64,000 nt of DNA from Deltaproteobacteria bacterium (lineage in GTDB: Bacteria; Desulfobacterota; BSN033; UBA1163), in NCBI GenBank assembly GCA_016875195.1, contig VGRY01000007.1, positions 28,098-92,097 of the forward strand. The letters run 5' to 3'. Numbering within the stretch: the first letter of the stretch is position 1; every line of letters starts with the position of its first letter. A model generated the notes under the pieces. It made no database searches and was not told where the DNA came from. It was given only the letters and a program-made list of their open reading frames with translations. Positions 42,892 to 52,947 of this stretch are shown piece after piece. The position numbers were made by a program, and so were the translations under genes.

Positions 42892-43413
42892 ATGAAACAT
42901 CTCTGGGCTCCTTGGCGAATGAATTACATATTAAAAGGGATTAAAAAAAAGGGGTGCGTCTTCTGCTTCGGCAAGGGGCGGATAAGGGAAAGGGCCAACC
43001 TTATCCTGTATCTGGGAAAGCATGCTTTTATCATGATGAACCGATACCCATACAACAATGGCCACTTAATGGTTGCCCCGCGTCGACATTGTACTGATCT
43101 GGAGTCCTTGAATACTCTCGAATCGGAAGACGTCTTTGAGTTAATAAGAGTCTCCATCAGGGTATTAAAGGCCACCCTATCTCCTCACGGGTTCAATATT
43201 GGCGTCAATATTGGAAAGGTTGGAGGGGCAGGGGAAGAACATATTCATGTTCATATCGTTCCCCGTTGGGCAGGGGACACAAATTTTATGCCGATTTTAG
43301 GAGAGACCAAAGTTGTCCCGGAGTATCTTGATCAAACATACCAGAAACTTCGAGCTGCCTTCATCAACCATCTGGGTAAACAGACAGGGCAGAAAAGAGA
43401 GGAAAAAGAATGA
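42892..43413 (+). CDS. HIT-family nucleotide hydrolase/phosphorylase
   Basis: The 173-residue protein has the histidine triad EHIHVHIVPRW near residue 116, plus CVFCFGKG near residue 22 and a YPYNNGHLMVAPRRH core. The length and AP(W/R) start match the Ap4A phosphorylase-like branch of the HIT family, which acts on dinucleoside polyphosphates or AMP-linked compounds. It overlaps the next gene by 4 bases. Confidence 0.92.
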   Translation: MKHLWAPWRMNYILKGIKKKGCVFCFGKGRIRERANLILYLGKHAFIMMNRYPYNNGHLMVAPRRHCTDLESLNTLESEDVFELIRVSIRVLKATLSPHGFNIGVNIGKVGGAGEEHIHVHIVPRWAGDTNFMPILGETKVVPEYLDQTYQKLRAAFINHLGKQTGQKREEKE

Positions 43414-43739
43414 AATGGATAAAAACACTTCTGATTATGGTCATTTTCATCCTGGTCATCCTCTTCTCTCTCCAAAACAGTAATGAGGTAAACCTCCGAT
43501 TTGGCCTTTATCCTTTCCAGGATCGTTTTTGGGAAATCCCTCGGTTACCCCTTTTTTTAGTCATTCTCTGTTCCGTTTTTGTGGGAGTATTGATTGGGGG
43601 AATAGGCGATCTTTACCAGCATTTTCAGCTCAAGAAAGCATTGCGCCAGAATGAAAAGATGATTGAAAAGTTAAACAAAGAGGTAGAAACCCTTCGGAGA
43701 TCAGGGATCGAGTCTCCCTCCCTTCATACAGAGGATTGA
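43410..43739 (+). CDS. LapA-domain membrane protein
   Basis: The 109-residue protein has two membrane helices (about residues 5-22 and 46-68) around the LapA-type motif FSLQNSNEVNLRFGLYPF, and a C-terminal coiled-coil tail (LRQNEKMIEKLNKEVETLRR). In E. coli LapA helps regulate lipopolysaccharide synthesis; that role here is only inferred. Its start overlaps the HIT stop (ATGA). Confidence 0.85.
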   Translation: MKWIKTLLIMVIFILVILFSLQNSNEVNLRFGLYPFQDRFWEIPRLPLFLVILCSVFVGVLIGGIGDLYQHFQLKKALRQNEKMIEKLNKEVETLRRSGIESPSLHTED

Positions 43740-43786
43740 TGCCTACGAGGGCGAAGAAAAAGGGATGACCCGCCAAAATTATTCGC

Positions 43787-43815
43787 TTGCGTTTACGCTA
43801 AAAGTGTAGTATAGT
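43787..43815 (+). promoter_or_regulatory. Promoter of the rimP-nusA-infB operon
   Basis: TTGCGT (43787-43792), a 17-base spacer, then TATAGT (43810-43815). The start is expected near 43822, about 20 bases before an intrinsic terminator. Confidence 0.6.
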
Positions 43816-43841
43816 TATTTCACAGTTTTGGGTCTGCTGAA

Positions 43842-43870
43842 AAAGCGGGCTATTTGCCCGCTTTTTTTTT
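43842..43870 (+). terminator. Intrinsic terminator in the rimP leader
   Basis: A perfect 9-bp stem, AAAGCGGGC (43842-43850) with GCCCGCTTT (43856-43864), loop TATTT, followed by nine T residues (43862-43870). It lies 23 bases before rimP, between the promoter and the operon, so it can act as an attenuator as well as end the lapA transcript. Confidence 0.85.
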
Positions 43871-43893
43871 AGATCAAACGAGGAACGAACAAA

Positions 43894-44349
43894 ATGTCAG
43901 CGAATGTGATCAACCAGGTGACAACACTCGTCACCCCTATCCTTTTGGAAGAAGGAATGGAACTGGTCGATCTGGATTACCGACGAGAGGCCACAGGATG
44001 GGTCCTGCGCCTTTACATCGACAAAGAGAGAGGGGTTACTCTCGACGATTGTGCGAGAATCAGCAGGGAAGTGGGAAGAATACTGGATGTGGAAAACCCT
44101 ATCACCACTCCTTATGCATTAGAAGTTTCTTCTCCCGGATTGAGACGACCTCTGAAGACAGAAAAAGACTTTTTAAAATATCGAAATCATTTGCTCAAGG
44201 TAAGAACCCATATCCCCATCGAAAAACAACGTCATTTCAGGGGACAGTTGTTAAACGTAGTCAATGAGGGAATTGAAATCAATATGGATGGGAGGATCGT
44301 TCACATTCCTTTTCAAAACATTGCAAAAGCCAACATAGAATTGGAATGA
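43894..44349 (+). CDS. rimP: Ribosome maturation factor RimP
   Basis: RimP assists 30S subunit assembly. The 151-residue protein has the family motifs LVTPILLEEGMELVDLDYRRE at the N-terminus and TPYALEVSSPGLRRPL near residue 70. GAGGA precedes the ATG. It leads the conserved rimP-nusA-ylxR-infB operon and sits directly behind a leader terminator. Confidence 0.95.
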   Translation: MSANVINQVTTLVTPILLEEGMELVDLDYRREATGWVLRLYIDKERGVTLDDCARISREVGRILDVENPITTPYALEVSSPGLRRPLKTEKDFLKYRNHLLKVRTHIPIEKQRHFRGQLLNVVNEGIEINMDGRIVHIPFQNIAKANIELE

Positions 44350-44367
44350 CAGAAGGAGAAGTCAGCT

Positions 44368-45846
44368 ATGCCGAGTAATCTTAATTATGTCATTGATCAA
44401 GTGGGAAAGGATAAGGGAATCGACCGGAAGGTGATCATCGAAGCCCTGGAACAAGCCGTTTTAACCGCTTCCAGAAAAAAATATGGTCACCAAGGGGAAA
44501 TTGAGGTCCGCTATAACGAAGAGATCGGGGAAGTAGAACTATTTCAATTTAAGCAAGTGGTCGAAGAGATGATGGACCCATCAACGGAAATCGCAATTGA
44601 CGAGGCCAAAGACCTGGACAGCGAGGTGCAAATCGGAGACAGTCTGGGGGTAAAGCTCAATACCGATTTTGGTCGCATCGGCGCTCAAACCGCAAAGCAG
44701 GTAATCATTCAGAAGGTCCGAGATGCAGAACGGGATAATGTCTACAATGAGTTTAAGGATCGCAAAGGAGATCTCGTGAGCGGCGCGGTCCAGAGGATGG
44801 AAAAGGGGAGTCTCTTTGTCACCATCGGGAGGGCGGAAGCCGTCCTGTTATCCAAGGAACAGATTCCAGGGGAGGTTTACCGGCAAGGCGAACGGATCAG
44901 GGCTTATATTCTTGAAGTCCAGAAGAATACAAAGGGACCGCAGATTTTCCTCTCCCGGACCCATCCGGGGTTTCTCATCAAACTGTTTGAATTAGAGGTT
45001 CCGGAGATTTCTGAAGGTGTGATCAAAATTATCAGCGCAGCCCGGGAGCCTGGGGAACGGGCAAAGATTTCCGTCTACAGTTCCAACCGCGATGTCGACC
45101 CGGTAGGCGCCTGCGTGGGCATGAAAGGCTCGAGAGTCCAGAATGTCGTCCAGGAACTTCGCGGGGAACGAATCGATATTATCCCGTGGTCTCAGGATCA
45201 TGCCAAGTATGTGTGCAATGCACTCGCCCCTGCTAAAGTCTCGAGGGTCTATATTGATGAGGAGAACCGGCACATGGAAGTGGTGGTGGCGGATGATCAG
45301 CTCTCCCTGGCCATAGGAAAAAAAGGGCAGAATGTCCGTTTGACTTCGAAACTCACAGGGTGGAAGATCGACATTAAAAGCGAATCGAAGATGGAAAAGA
45401 TCGCCGGTGAGGTATTGGAAATCTTTAGGGGACTACCAAATATCGGTGACGTGGGCAGTCGCATCCTCTATAATGAAGGATATCGCACGCTCCGGGATCT
45501 CGCTGAGGCAGACCCTGAAGAAGTGGCAAAGGTGTTAGGGTACGAAAAAGAGAAGGCCTCCAAGATTGTTGAAATCGCATCACAGATGACTCAAGAGAAG
45601 GAACCCAAAGAAAGCATTCCTGAAACTCCACCCGTGGCTGAGGGTCTCGTTCTTGCTCCTGTAGAAAAGATGGAGGGGGTAGGAGAGAAACTGGCCGAGA
45701 TTTTGAAAAGCCATGGATTTCAAAGCATCAAGGATATTGCAGAATCAGACATTGAGAAGCTTTCGAGACTCCAGGGAATAGGTGTGAAAAGGGCAGAAAA
45801 ATTGATCCAATCGGCGAAGCAGCTTGTTGAAATAAAAAACCAATGA
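44368..45846 (+). CDS. nusA: Transcription termination/antitermination factor NusA
   Basis: The 492-residue protein has the NusA N-terminal RNAP-binding domain (1-125), S1 domain (about 135-200), two KH domains (VGACVGMKGSRVQNV; LAIGKKGQNVRLT) and, unusually obvious, two C-terminal helix-hairpin-helix repeats (LPNIGDVGSRILYNEGYRTL; MEGVGEKLAEILKSHGFQS). It modulates pausing, termination and antitermination; in E. coli it regulates its own operon. AGAAGGAG precedes the ATG. Its end overlaps ylxR by 4 bases. Confidence 0.97.
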   Translation: MPSNLNYVIDQVGKDKGIDRKVIIEALEQAVLTASRKKYGHQGEIEVRYNEEIGEVELFQFKQVVEEMMDPSTEIAIDEAKDLDSEVQIGDSLGVKLNTDFGRIGAQTAKQVIIQKVRDAERDNVYNEFKDRKGDLVSGAVQRMEKGSLFVTIGRAEAVLLSKEQIPGEVYRQGERIRAYILEVQKNTKGPQIFLSRTHPGFLIKLFELEVPEISEGVIKIISAAREPGERAKISVYSSNRDVDPVGACVGMKGSRVQNVVQELRGERIDIIPWSQDHAKYVCNALAPAKVSRVYIDEENRHMEVVVADDQLSLAIGKKGQNVRLTSKLTGWKIDIKSESKMEKIAGEVLEIFRGLPNIGDVGSRILYNEGYRTLRDLAEADPEEVAKVLGYEKEKASKIVEIASQMTQEKEPKESIPETPPVAEGLVLAPVEKMEGVGEKLAEILKSHGFQSIKDIAESDIEKLSRLQGIGVKRAEKLIQSAKQLVEIKNQ

Positions 45847-46091
45847 TTCCGATTCGGCTGTGCATCGGTTGTAAGAAAAGAAAGAGGAAAGAGGAGATGA
45901 TTCGGTTCACCTTGACAGCCGATGGAAAAGCACGGATTGTGGAGGGAAAAAACAGGACCGGTAGGGGAATATATGTCTGTCCGGTTGATTCCTGTTTTAA
46001 CATGGCGAAGAAGAGACGCTATTTCGAGCTGGTTCCTGAAGCCGGTTGTGTTAAAGAGGGCTTTAAAGGAAAATCGCTCCAAGGCGTATAG
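45843..46091 (+). CDS. ylxR: YlxR (DUF448) RNA-binding protein
   Basis: The 82-residue basic protein has the YlxR pattern IRLCIGCKKRKRKEEMIRF, then GRGIYVCPVDSCFNMAKKRR. It is a small nucleic-acid-binding protein almost always encoded between nusA and infB. It starts within the nusA stop (ATGA). Confidence 0.93.
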   Translation: MIPIRLCIGCKKRKRKEEMIRFTLTADGKARIVEGKNRTGRGIYVCPVDSCFNMAKKRRYFELVPEAGCVKEGFKGKSLQGV

Positions 46092-46148
46092 AATGAAAGC
46101 AAACCCCTTTAGGGCAGAAGGTTCTATAGGGATGAAGGAGGAAAGGGA

Positions 46149-46565
46149 ATGTCGAAAGTGAAAGTCCTCGACCTTGCAGGTGACGTGAAGGCGGGGGACG
46201 ACAATCTGATTCTAAAATTGAAAAAAATGGGGTTGAAGGTTAAGGATAAGAAACCCGAAACAAGCGGAAAAGTGTCCCCTGTTACCGATGAAAAAATTAT
46301 TGGCAGGGATGCTGAAAAAGAGGTTATTGAAAAACGGGTTAAGCCTACCGTGATCCGAAGAAGAACGAGAAGCATTGAACCCCCCCCCCCTCCTGTTTTG
46401 GTTGAACCTGAGGTCATTGTTCCAAAAGTAGAAGTCAAGCCCGAAATCATTCCCCCTAAAAAAGTGGAAAGAAAGGGGAGAAACAGGAAGAAAAAGAAAA
46501 GGCCCCAGCCAAAGAACCCGTTGTTCAAAGAAAGAAAGAGATATCATCTGAAGCAAAAACCGTAG
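46149..46565 (+). CDS. infB: Initiation factor IF-2, N-terminal fragment (frameshifted infB part 1)
   Basis: The 138-residue frame starts, after AAGGAGGAAAG, with [20 protein letters not shown], then [16 protein letters not shown], the normal IF-2 N-terminal helical subdomain, then [19 protein letters not shown] and a Lys/Pro-rich linker. It stops at 46563, while the adjacent -1 frame carries on in the same style into the rest of IF-2. The switch must lie after 46459, because the other frame has TAA at 46457-46459. The A6 run at 46458-46463 is the likeliest place for a lost base. Confidence 0.8.
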   Translation: MSKVKVLDLAGDVKAGDDNLILKLKKMGLKVKDKKPETSGKVSPVTDEKIIGRDAEKEVIEKRVKPTVIRRRTRSIEPPPPPVLVEPEVIVPKVEVKPEIIPPKKVERKGRNRKKKKRPQPKNPLFKERKRYHLKQKP

Positions 46566-46582
46566 TCAAAGAGACTGCTCCA

Positions 46583-48697
46583 GTGAAGCCCGCTGCTGAA
46601 CTCATATCACCCAAACCCTCATTAAAAGAAGGGGTGAAGACACCGGCGAAGATAGGGGAGGAAGAGAAAACAAAGTCATCATTAGTTAAAAAAGTGGATG
46701 GGAAAATTCCCAAAAAAGCGATCCTGGAGCAGGTAGAAAAAGAGAGTCTCCTCCAAGCAAAGAAAAAAGTAGGTGTGAAGAAGCGAAGGCTAATCGAAGA
46801 AAGGATGGTCCAGGAGGATGATTTGACCGATGAGAAAAGGCCTGAAAAAGAAGGAGAGCTATTGTCCCGGCCGTTTAAACCGTTTAAGAAGAAACTCGTC
46901 CTCAAGTCTCCCAGAAAAACAGAGATCACCGTTCCGAAACCTATAAAACGAATCATCCGGATTGCTGAAGTCATCTCGGTTGGAGACCTGGCGAAAAGGA
47001 TGAGCGTCAGGGGCGGGGAGTTGATAAAAAAATTGATGGATATCGGCGTAATGGTCAATATCAACCAGGCCATTGATGCGGATGTCGCTTCGCTCGTGGC
47101 AAGCGAGTTCGGATACGAAGTAGAACGGATTTCGCTTGACCATCCGGAGCTTCTCCAACGAAAAGAGGATCGGCCAGAAGAGCTTCAACCCAGACCGCCT
47201 GTCGTTACCATTATGGGACATGTGGATCACGGTAAAACGATGCTTCTCGATTCTATCCGTAAAACCAATGTGGTGGACGGAGAAGCAGGGGGGATTACCC
47301 AGCATATCGGGGCTTACGATGTTCAACTTGAAAACGAACATGTCGTTTTTATTGACACCCCTGGTCATGAAGCATTTACTGCGTTGAGAGCAAGGGGCGC
47401 CAAGGTGACTGATGTGGTGATACTGGTGGTCGCTGCAGACGACGGGGTCATGCCTCAGACGAAAGAGGCGATCGACCACGCCCGCGCTGCCAATGTTCCC
47501 ATCCTCGTGGCCATCAATAAGATTGATAAACAAAATGCCAACCCTGAAAAGGTAAAAAAAGAGATGTCCGAATATGGACTGGTTCCTGAACAGTGGGGAG
47601 GCAATACCATTTTCGCTGAAATATCGGCGAAGCAGAAGGTAGGGATCAAGGAATTGCTTGAACTGATCCTCGTCCAGGCAGAAGTTCTTGAGTTAAAGGC
47701 GAACCCGAATAAGCCTGCAAGGGGAGTGGTAATAGAAGCCAAATTGGATAAGGGCAGAGGACCCGTGGCAACTGTTCTCGTTCAGGAAGGAACCCTGAAG
47801 GCTGGAGATGTCTTCATCGCTGGTTCCCAGTATGGAAGGGTAAGGGCCATGCTCAATGACCGGGGACAAAAGATTGAGCATGCCGGACCTTCCATTCCGG
47901 TTGAAGTGGTTGGATTCGCTGCAGTTCCTGATGCTGGAGAGACTTTGATTGTGGTCACAGAAGAGAAATTAGCCAAACAGGTCAGTCTTTACCGGCAGGA
48001 AAAAATCCGTGCCAAAGAACTTTCAAAGCTAAGCAAGGTCTCCTTGGAAGAACTCTACGAGCAGATTAAGAAGGGCGAGATCAAGGAGCTCAATGTGGTC
48101 ATCAAGGCGGATGTCCAGGGCTCCATTGAGGCCATGAAGGAGGCTTTGAAAAAGCTGTCCACCAGCGAAGTTAAGGTACATATTATTCATGATGGGGTTG
48201 GCGGGATCACCGAATCGGATGTGAATCTCGCCTCTGCATCCAATGCGATCATTATCGGATTTAATGTCAGGCCTGGCCCCAAAGCCCAGATTCTTGCCGA
48301 ACAGGAGAGTGTGGATCTACGCGCTTACTCGGTCATCTACGACGCCATCTCCGACATCAAAAAAGCCCTGGAAGGATTGCTGGAGCCGACCTACAAAGAA
48401 CACATTCTCGGAAGAGCCCAGGTACTCCAGCTTTTCAATGTCCGTAAAATGGGCACGATTGCAGGAAGCCTGATCACGGATGGAAAGGTCGTAAGAGGAT
48501 CCCATGCCAGACTCCTGAGGGATAATGTCATTGTTTTCGACGGACGTATCTCATCGCTTAAACGGTTTAAGGACGACATGAAGGAATGCACCCAGGGATT
48601 CGAATGCGGCATCTGGATGGAGAATTTTAATGATATCAAACCTGGGGATATCATTGAGTCCTATGAAATGGAACAGGTTCAACCCCGATTATCTTAG
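46583..48697 (+). CDS. infB: Translation initiation factor IF-2, main part (infB part 2)
   Basis: The 704-residue frame from GTG contains the IF2_N domain ([19 protein letters not shown], about residue 130), the GTPase domain with G1 GHVDHGKT, G3 DTPGHEAF and G4 NKID, and domains II-IV including the fMet-tRNA-binding C-terminal part. It delivers initiator tRNA to the 30S subunit. Coding in this frame is visible upstream of the GTG to about 46460, showing that it is the continuation of the fragment at 46149. If the shift is real, initiation at GTG would yield an IF2-2-like short form. Otherwise it is an assembly error. Confidence 0.93.
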   Translation: MKPAAELISPKPSLKEGVKTPAKIGEEEKTKSSLVKKVDGKIPKKAILEQVEKESLLQAKKKVGVKKRRLIEERMVQEDDLTDEKRPEKEGELLSRPFKPFKKKLVLKSPRKTEITVPKPIKRIIRIAEVISVGDLAKRMSVRGGELIKKLMDIGVMVNINQAIDADVASLVASEFGYEVERISLDHPELLQRKEDRPEELQPRPPVVTIMGHVDHGKTMLLDSIRKTNVVDGEAGGITQHIGAYDVQLENEHVVFIDTPGHEAFTALRARGAKVTDVVILVVAADDGVMPQTKEAIDHARAANVPILVAINKIDKQNANPEKVKKEMSEYGLVPEQWGGNTIFAEISAKQKVGIKELLELILVQAEVLELKANPNKPARGVVIEAKLDKGRGPVATVLVQEGTLKAGDVFIAGSQYGRVRAMLNDRGQKIEHAGPSIPVEVVGFAAVPDAGETLIVVTEEKLAKQVSLYRQEKIRAKELSKLSKVSLEELYEQIKKGEIKELNVVIKADVQGSIEAMKEALKKLSTSEVKVHIIHDGVGGITESDVNLASASNAIIIGFNVRPGPKAQILAEQESVDLRAYSVIYDAISDIKKALEGLLEPTYKEHILGRAQVLQLFNVRKMGTIAGSLITDGKVVRGSHARLLRDNVIVFDGRISSLKRFKDDMKECTQGFECGIWMENFNDIKPGDIIESYEMEQVQPRLS

Positions 48698-48729
48698 ATC
48701 CCATTGGATGAAAAGAGGAGGGGAAAAGG

Positions 48730-49017
48730 ATGGTCGTTGGAATTTGCCAACTTGATCTTCGGATTCCGGAGAATCATTCGCTCAAAGGCAAGCGACATGT
48801 CCTCCGGAAAATAATCGATCGAGTACAACATAAGTTCAATGTGTCGATTTCGGAGGTCGGGGATCAAGACCTCTGGCAAAGGGCCCAGATTGGAATCTGT
48901 ACGGTTGGCAACGACCGGAGACATATTAATTCCAGCCTGGATAAGGTAGTGGACTTCATCGAGAAGATGAACCTCGGAGAACTGATTCATACCGAGATGG
49001 AAATCCTTTCGGTATGA
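48730..49017 (+). CDS. DUF503/YlxP-family protein
   Basis: The 95-residue protein has the DUF503 pattern VVGICQLDLRIPENHSLKGK, then RHVLRKIIDRVQHKFNVSIS and a DLWQRAQIG middle. It is typically encoded between infB and rbfA, with unknown function and a suspected link to ribosome biogenesis. AGGAGGGG precedes the ATG. Confidence 0.92.
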   Translation: MVVGICQLDLRIPENHSLKGKRHVLRKIIDRVQHKFNVSISEVGDQDLWQRAQIGICTVGNDRRHINSSLDKVVDFIEKMNLGELIHTEMEILSV

Positions 49018-49039
49018 ATTGAACGAACAAGAAAAGGTG

Positions 49040-49155
49040 ATGGTTCCGGTGACGATGCCCGTTTCGGTTATCGGTTACGTAAAAAGAATTAAGAGACGAT
49101 AGACGTAGCCTTTTATCAACGATACAGGCCTCTTTACCCTTACCGTTGGACATTA
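49040..49155. repeat. Degenerate gap repeat before rbfA
   Basis: CCGGTGACGATGCCCGTTTCGG at 49054-49075 resembles the CGGTGACGATGCTCGTATCG end of the element at 59404. The other half (CAACGATACAGGCCTCTTTACC) recalls the AGAGGCCTGATGC middle of the element at 29645. It looks like a decayed copy. Confidence 0.35.
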
Positions 49156-49168
49156 GACTTTTTAAAAG

Positions 49169-49537
49169 ATGGAAGGAAAACGATCAGATAAAGTTGCAGA
49201 CCTGATCCACAAAGAGGTCTCTGAGATGTTAGTCAGAACCGTCAAGGACCCCCGGATCGGTCTGATCACCATTACCAGGGTGAAGGTGACCGACGATTGC
49301 CGTTCGGCCAAGATCTATTTCAGCGTTCCAGGCTCTGCCGCAGAGAGAGAAAGATCGATCAAAGGCCTCGGGAGTGCTACAGGATATATCCGTAGGGAAC
49401 TGGCCAGGCGGATCAACCTGCGCTATACGCCCGAAATTATGTTTGAGTTCGATCCATCGATCGAGTATGCCATTCATATCGGGGAGGTGTTACAATCCCT
49501 TCAAAAGGAAAGGGAGGAAAACCCGGATGAACCTTGA
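49169..49537 (+). CDS. rbfA: Ribosome-binding factor A
   Basis: RbfA binds 30S precursors late in assembly and in the cold. The 122-residue KH-like protein has SDKVADLIHKEVSEML, then VKDPRIGLITITRVKVT and LRYTPEIMFEFDPSIEYA. It overlaps truB by 11 bases. Confidence 0.95.
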   Translation: MEGKRSDKVADLIHKEVSEMLVRTVKDPRIGLITITRVKVTDDCRSAKIYFSVPGSAAERERSIKGLGSATGYIRRELARRINLRYTPEIMFEFDPSIEYAIHIGEVLQSLQKEREENPDEP

Positions 49538-50498
49538 TGGCCTTCTCGTTGTGGATAAATCCGAGGGAATGACGTCCCTCGATGTGGTGAGGGAAATCAA
49601 AGCCAGGTTTTCCATTAAGAAGGCCGGCCATATTGGAACGCTCGATCCATTTGCAACAGGAGTTCTTCCTGTTGTCATCAACGAGGCAACGAAATTGGTT
49701 CCTTTCCTTAAGGACGATCCGAAACACTACGAAGGTGTATTGAAAATTGGAGAAGAGACAGACACCGATGACCTCACCGGGAAAATGATCAGAAAAGGAT
49801 CCGGGGAACATCTGTCTCCGGATATGATCCGGACGATTTTTAAATCCTTTATCGGTAGAATACGACAGGTTCCTCCGATGTATTCCGCAGTAAAGGTGAA
49901 CGGAAAACCTCTTTACCGGATGGCCCGGATGGGGATTGAGGTGGAAAGGAAGGAGAGGGAGATAGAGATTTTCGATCTTCAGATTGAAAAGATCGCCTTT
50001 CCGATGGTTTATTTCAAGATCTCCTGTTCAAAGGGGACTTATATCCGCTCCCTGGCCAGGGATATCGGAAGGGAGATCGGATGTGGAGCTCATCTCGTCT
50101 CTCTGAGGCGAACACAGAGCGGTCCTTTTACAATCGAGCAGGCGATTCCTTTGTCAAAGGTGAAAGCTTTACAGAGTGAAGAAGCCCTCCGGTCATGTCT
50201 CATCCCTTTAAAAGAGGCATTGTTTGATCTCCCGGAGATGATCGGAGATGACAGTTTGGTCAGGAAGGTTCGTTACGGAAAGGAGATGGTTGCAAGAGAT
50301 CTTGATCCTGACACCCTTCCTCCATTCGAAGAAAAACAGTGGCTTAAGATGTCCTCTCCAGAAGATGGGTTGGTGGCCATCTTACAATCAGCGATCAGAA
50401 GGGGAGAGATCGGAGCCGTCGGACCGGACAGAGTCGTTTTCCGCCCCATCCGGGTATTTCAAAATGAAAAAACAGTTCGAAAAGAAGAGTCTATTTAA
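49527..50498 (+). CDS. truB: tRNA pseudouridine-55 synthase TruB
   Basis: TruB makes the universal pseudouridine in the T loop. The 323-residue protein has the catalytic motif HIGTLDPFATGVLP with the nucleophile Asp, then VPPMYSAVKVNGKPLY and SKGTYIRSLARDIG. The start at 49527 (ATGAACCTTGATGG) lies inside rbfA after GGAGG and matches the family start; the longer upstream frame is a shadow of rbfA. Confidence 0.96.
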   Translation: MNLDGLLVVDKSEGMTSLDVVREIKARFSIKKAGHIGTLDPFATGVLPVVINEATKLVPFLKDDPKHYEGVLKIGEETDTDDLTGKMIRKGSGEHLSPDMIRTIFKSFIGRIRQVPPMYSAVKVNGKPLYRMARMGIEVERKEREIEIFDLQIEKIAFPMVYFKISCSKGTYIRSLARDIGREIGCGAHLVSLRRTQSGPFTIEQAIPLSKVKALQSEEALRSCLIPLKEALFDLPEMIGDDSLVRKVRYGKEMVARDLDPDTLPPFEEKQWLKMSSPEDGLVAILQSAIRRGEIGAVGPDRVVFRPIRVFQNEKTVRKEESI

Positions 50499-50515
50499 TG
50501 TAAAGGAGGAATTTC

Positions 50516-50785
50516 ATGGCATTGGTTCAGGAAAAGAAAAAAGAGATCATCGACCGGTTTAGGGCTCATGAGAAGGACACGGGTTCACCCGAGGTTCAAA
50601 TCGCCCTTCTCAGCGAACGGATCCGCTATCTCACCGAACATTTCAAAGGCCACAAGAAGGATCATCATTCGAGGCGAGGCCTGTTGAAACTGGTGGGACA
50701 GCGAAGAAGGCTTCTCAATTATCTCAAGGAGCAAAAGGTGGATCGCTATCGCACCATTATCGATCAGTTAGGCCTCAGGAAATAG
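50516..50785 (+). CDS. rpsO: Ribosomal protein S15
   Basis: The 89-residue protein has the S15 pattern [32 protein letters not shown] and [23 protein letters not shown] precedes the ATG. It pairs with pnp downstream, as in most proteobacteria. Confidence 0.98.
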   Translation: MALVQEKKKEIIDRFRAHEKDTGSPEVQIALLSERIRYLTEHFKGHKKDHHSRRGLLKLVGQRRRLLNYLKEQKVDRYRTIIDQLGLRK

Positions 50786-50832
50786 AAAGAATGAAACAGT
50801 AAAAAATTGAATGAAGGAGTGTGAATAAATTT

Positions 50833-52929
50833 ATGGTACAAACGTTTCAAGTCGAATTTGGAGGAAGACCCTTTTCCATCGAGACGGGGAAAATGGCCAA
50901 GCAGGCCAGCGGCTCTGTAGTGGTTCAATACGGAGAAACAATGGTCCTAGTGACAGCAGTATCATCTCAGGAGAAGAGAGAGGGAATTGACTTTCTTCCC
51001 CTGACCGTGAACTATCTGGAAATGACTTATGCGGCGGGAAGAATCCCGGGAGGTTTTTTCAAAAGAGAAGGAAGACCCACCGATCGTGAAATCCTCACCT
51101 CTCGTTTCATCGACCGTCCTCTGAGGCCCCTTTTTCCAAAAGGATTCCAGAACGAAACCCAGATCATTGCCACGGTTCTCTCGGCAGACTCAAACAATGA
51201 CCCATCTGTTCTGGGGATGATCGGGGCTTCCGCCGCGCTCTATATCTCGGATATTCCTTTCGATGTTCCGATCGCAGGGGCGAAAGTAGGAAGAATTGAT
51301 GGGGAATATGTCATCAATCCCTCCCCGGATGAGCTGGAATTAAGCGACATCGATCTCTTTGTCGCCGGGAGCGAGGATGCGATTATCATGGTCGAAGGAA
51401 GCGCTAAAGAGCTGAAGGAAGATATAATCCTCGAAGCCATTCTATTCGGCCATCAGTCTCTTAAGCCTGTCATCCAGCTTCAGAAACAATTAAGGGAAGC
51501 CTGTGGGATAAAGAAGAGGGAAGTCAATGTTGAAAAACCCGATGAAGCACTGATCGAAAAGGTTAAAGGGCTTACCCAGGAAAGATTACAGAAGGCCTAT
51601 CAGATTACCGAAAAGACAAAGAGACATGAATATCTGGACGAGAGTTTAAACCTTGCGCTTGAAGCATTCGGAACGGAAGCAGAGCTTACCCGGAAGAATG
51701 TCATCAAGATCTTTGAGGACCTGGACCGAAAACTGAAGAGAAATTGGATTCTGGAGAAGAAGGAGAGGATCGATGGCAGGGGGCTTCGGGAGATTCGTCC
51801 CATCTCCTGTGAAGTCGGCATTCTTCCCAGGACCCATGGTTCTGCTCTCTTTACACGTGGGGAAACCCAGGTCCTGGCCGTGGTCACGTTCGGCACTTCT
51901 GAGGATGAGCAGAAAATTAATTCTTTAATGGGTGAGACCTATAAGTCATTTATGCTTCACTACAATTTCCCTCCGTTCAGCACCGGAGAAGTTTCTCCCT
52001 TACGGTCTCCCTCTCGAAGGGAGATCGGGCATGGCGCTTTAGCGGAGAAAGCGATTCTCCCTATCCTTCCTTCCAATGAAAAATTTCCTTACACCATTCG
52101 CATTGTATCAGAGGTTTTGGAATCGAATGGTTCTTCTTCGATGGCTACGGTATGCGGGTCAACCCTCTCCTTGATGGATGCAGGCGTTCCGATCAAAGCC
52201 CCAGTCGCTGGGATTGCCATGGGCTTGATTCTTGAAGACGGACAGGAAGCCATCCTCTCGGATATCCTCGGCGACGAAGATCATATCGGCGATATGGATT
52301 TTAAGATGGCAGGCACTGCCGAAGGAGTCACCGCCATTCAGATGGATATCAAGATTAAGGGAATATCAAAAGAGGTGTTGAGCCATGTTCTCCAACAGTC
52401 CCGAGAGGGAAGGCTCTATATTTTGGGAAAGATGCAAGAGACCATTCCAGCGCCCCGCACGGATCTCTCCCGGCATGCGCCGAGAATCTACACCCTGCAG
52501 GTCAAGCAGGAGAAGATCCGTGACATCATCGGACCGGGCGGAAAGAATATCCGTTCCATCGTCGATCAGACAGGGGTAAAAATCGACGTCGATGACTCCG
52601 GAACAGTCAAGCTGGCCTCCCCGAATTATGATTCGATCGAAAAAGCAATCCAGATTATCAAAAGGCTGACTGCAGAAGTGGAGGTGGGCGGCCTATACAC
52701 AGGCAAGGTGAAAAGGATTATGGGGTTTGGCGCCATTGTCGAAATCTTACCCGGAACCGATGGCCTGGTTCACATTTCTCAGCTTGCAGATTTCCACGTA
52801 AAAGAAGTGACGGACATTTTGAAGGAGGGCGATGAGGTGCCTGTCAAAGTGATCGACGTTGATCCACAGGGTCGAATTCGCCTTAGCCGAAAAGCCGCCC
52901 TGAAGGAAACCGCAACCTCGAAAGAGTAA
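50833..52929 (+). CDS. pnp: Polyribonucleotide nucleotidyltransferase (PNPase)
   Basis: PNPase degrades RNA from the 3' end by phosphorolysis in the degradosome. The 698-residue protein has two RNase PH domains ([20 protein letters not shown]; the active-site [13 protein letters not shown]), a KH domain ([17 protein letters not shown]) and a C-terminal S1 domain ([19 protein letters not shown]). ATG at 50833 matches the family start ([10 protein letters not shown]); a GTG at 50821 lies too close to the GGAG site. Confidence 0.97.
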   Translation: MVQTFQVEFGGRPFSIETGKMAKQASGSVVVQYGETMVLVTAVSSQEKREGIDFLPLTVNYLEMTYAAGRIPGGFFKREGRPTDREILTSRFIDRPLRPLFPKGFQNETQIIATVLSADSNNDPSVLGMIGASAALYISDIPFDVPIAGAKVGRIDGEYVINPSPDELELSDIDLFVAGSEDAIIMVEGSAKELKEDIILEAILFGHQSLKPVIQLQKQLREACGIKKREVNVEKPDEALIEKVKGLTQERLQKAYQITEKTKRHEYLDESLNLALEAFGTEAELTRKNVIKIFEDLDRKLKRNWILEKKERIDGRGLREIRPISCEVGILPRTHGSALFTRGETQVLAVVTFGTSEDEQKINSLMGETYKSFMLHYNFPPFSTGEVSPLRSPSRREIGHGALAEKAILPILPSNEKFPYTIRIVSEVLESNGSSSMATVCGSTLSLMDAGVPIKAPVAGIAMGLILEDGQEAILSDILGDEDHIGDMDFKMAGTAEGVTAIQMDIKIKGISKEVLSHVLQQSREGRLYILGKMQETIPAPRTDLSRHAPRIYTLQVKQEKIRDIIGPGGKNIRSIVDQTGVKIDVDDSGTVKLASPNYDSIEKAIQIIKRLTAEVEVGGLYTGKVKRIMGFGAIVEILPGTDGLVHISQLADFHVKEVTDILKEGDEVPVKVIDVDPQGRIRLSRKAALKETATSKE

Positions 52930-52947
52930 GATCGAGAAGGAAGCACC

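Noticed and set aside
46380..46390. Eleven-C run in infB as the frameshift site
   Set aside because: The frame used by the main part has a stop at 46457-46459, so the shift must lie after it; coding stays sensible past the C run.
46457..46464. Programmed -1 frameshifting at TAAAAAAG
   Set aside because: It is not a canonical A-AAA-AAG heptamer (the preceding base is T, so P-site re-pairing would be with TAA) and no downstream pseudoknot was evident; base loss is simpler.
46859..47533. Minus-strand 224-codon frame
   Set aside because: Shadow of infB across the GTPase domain.
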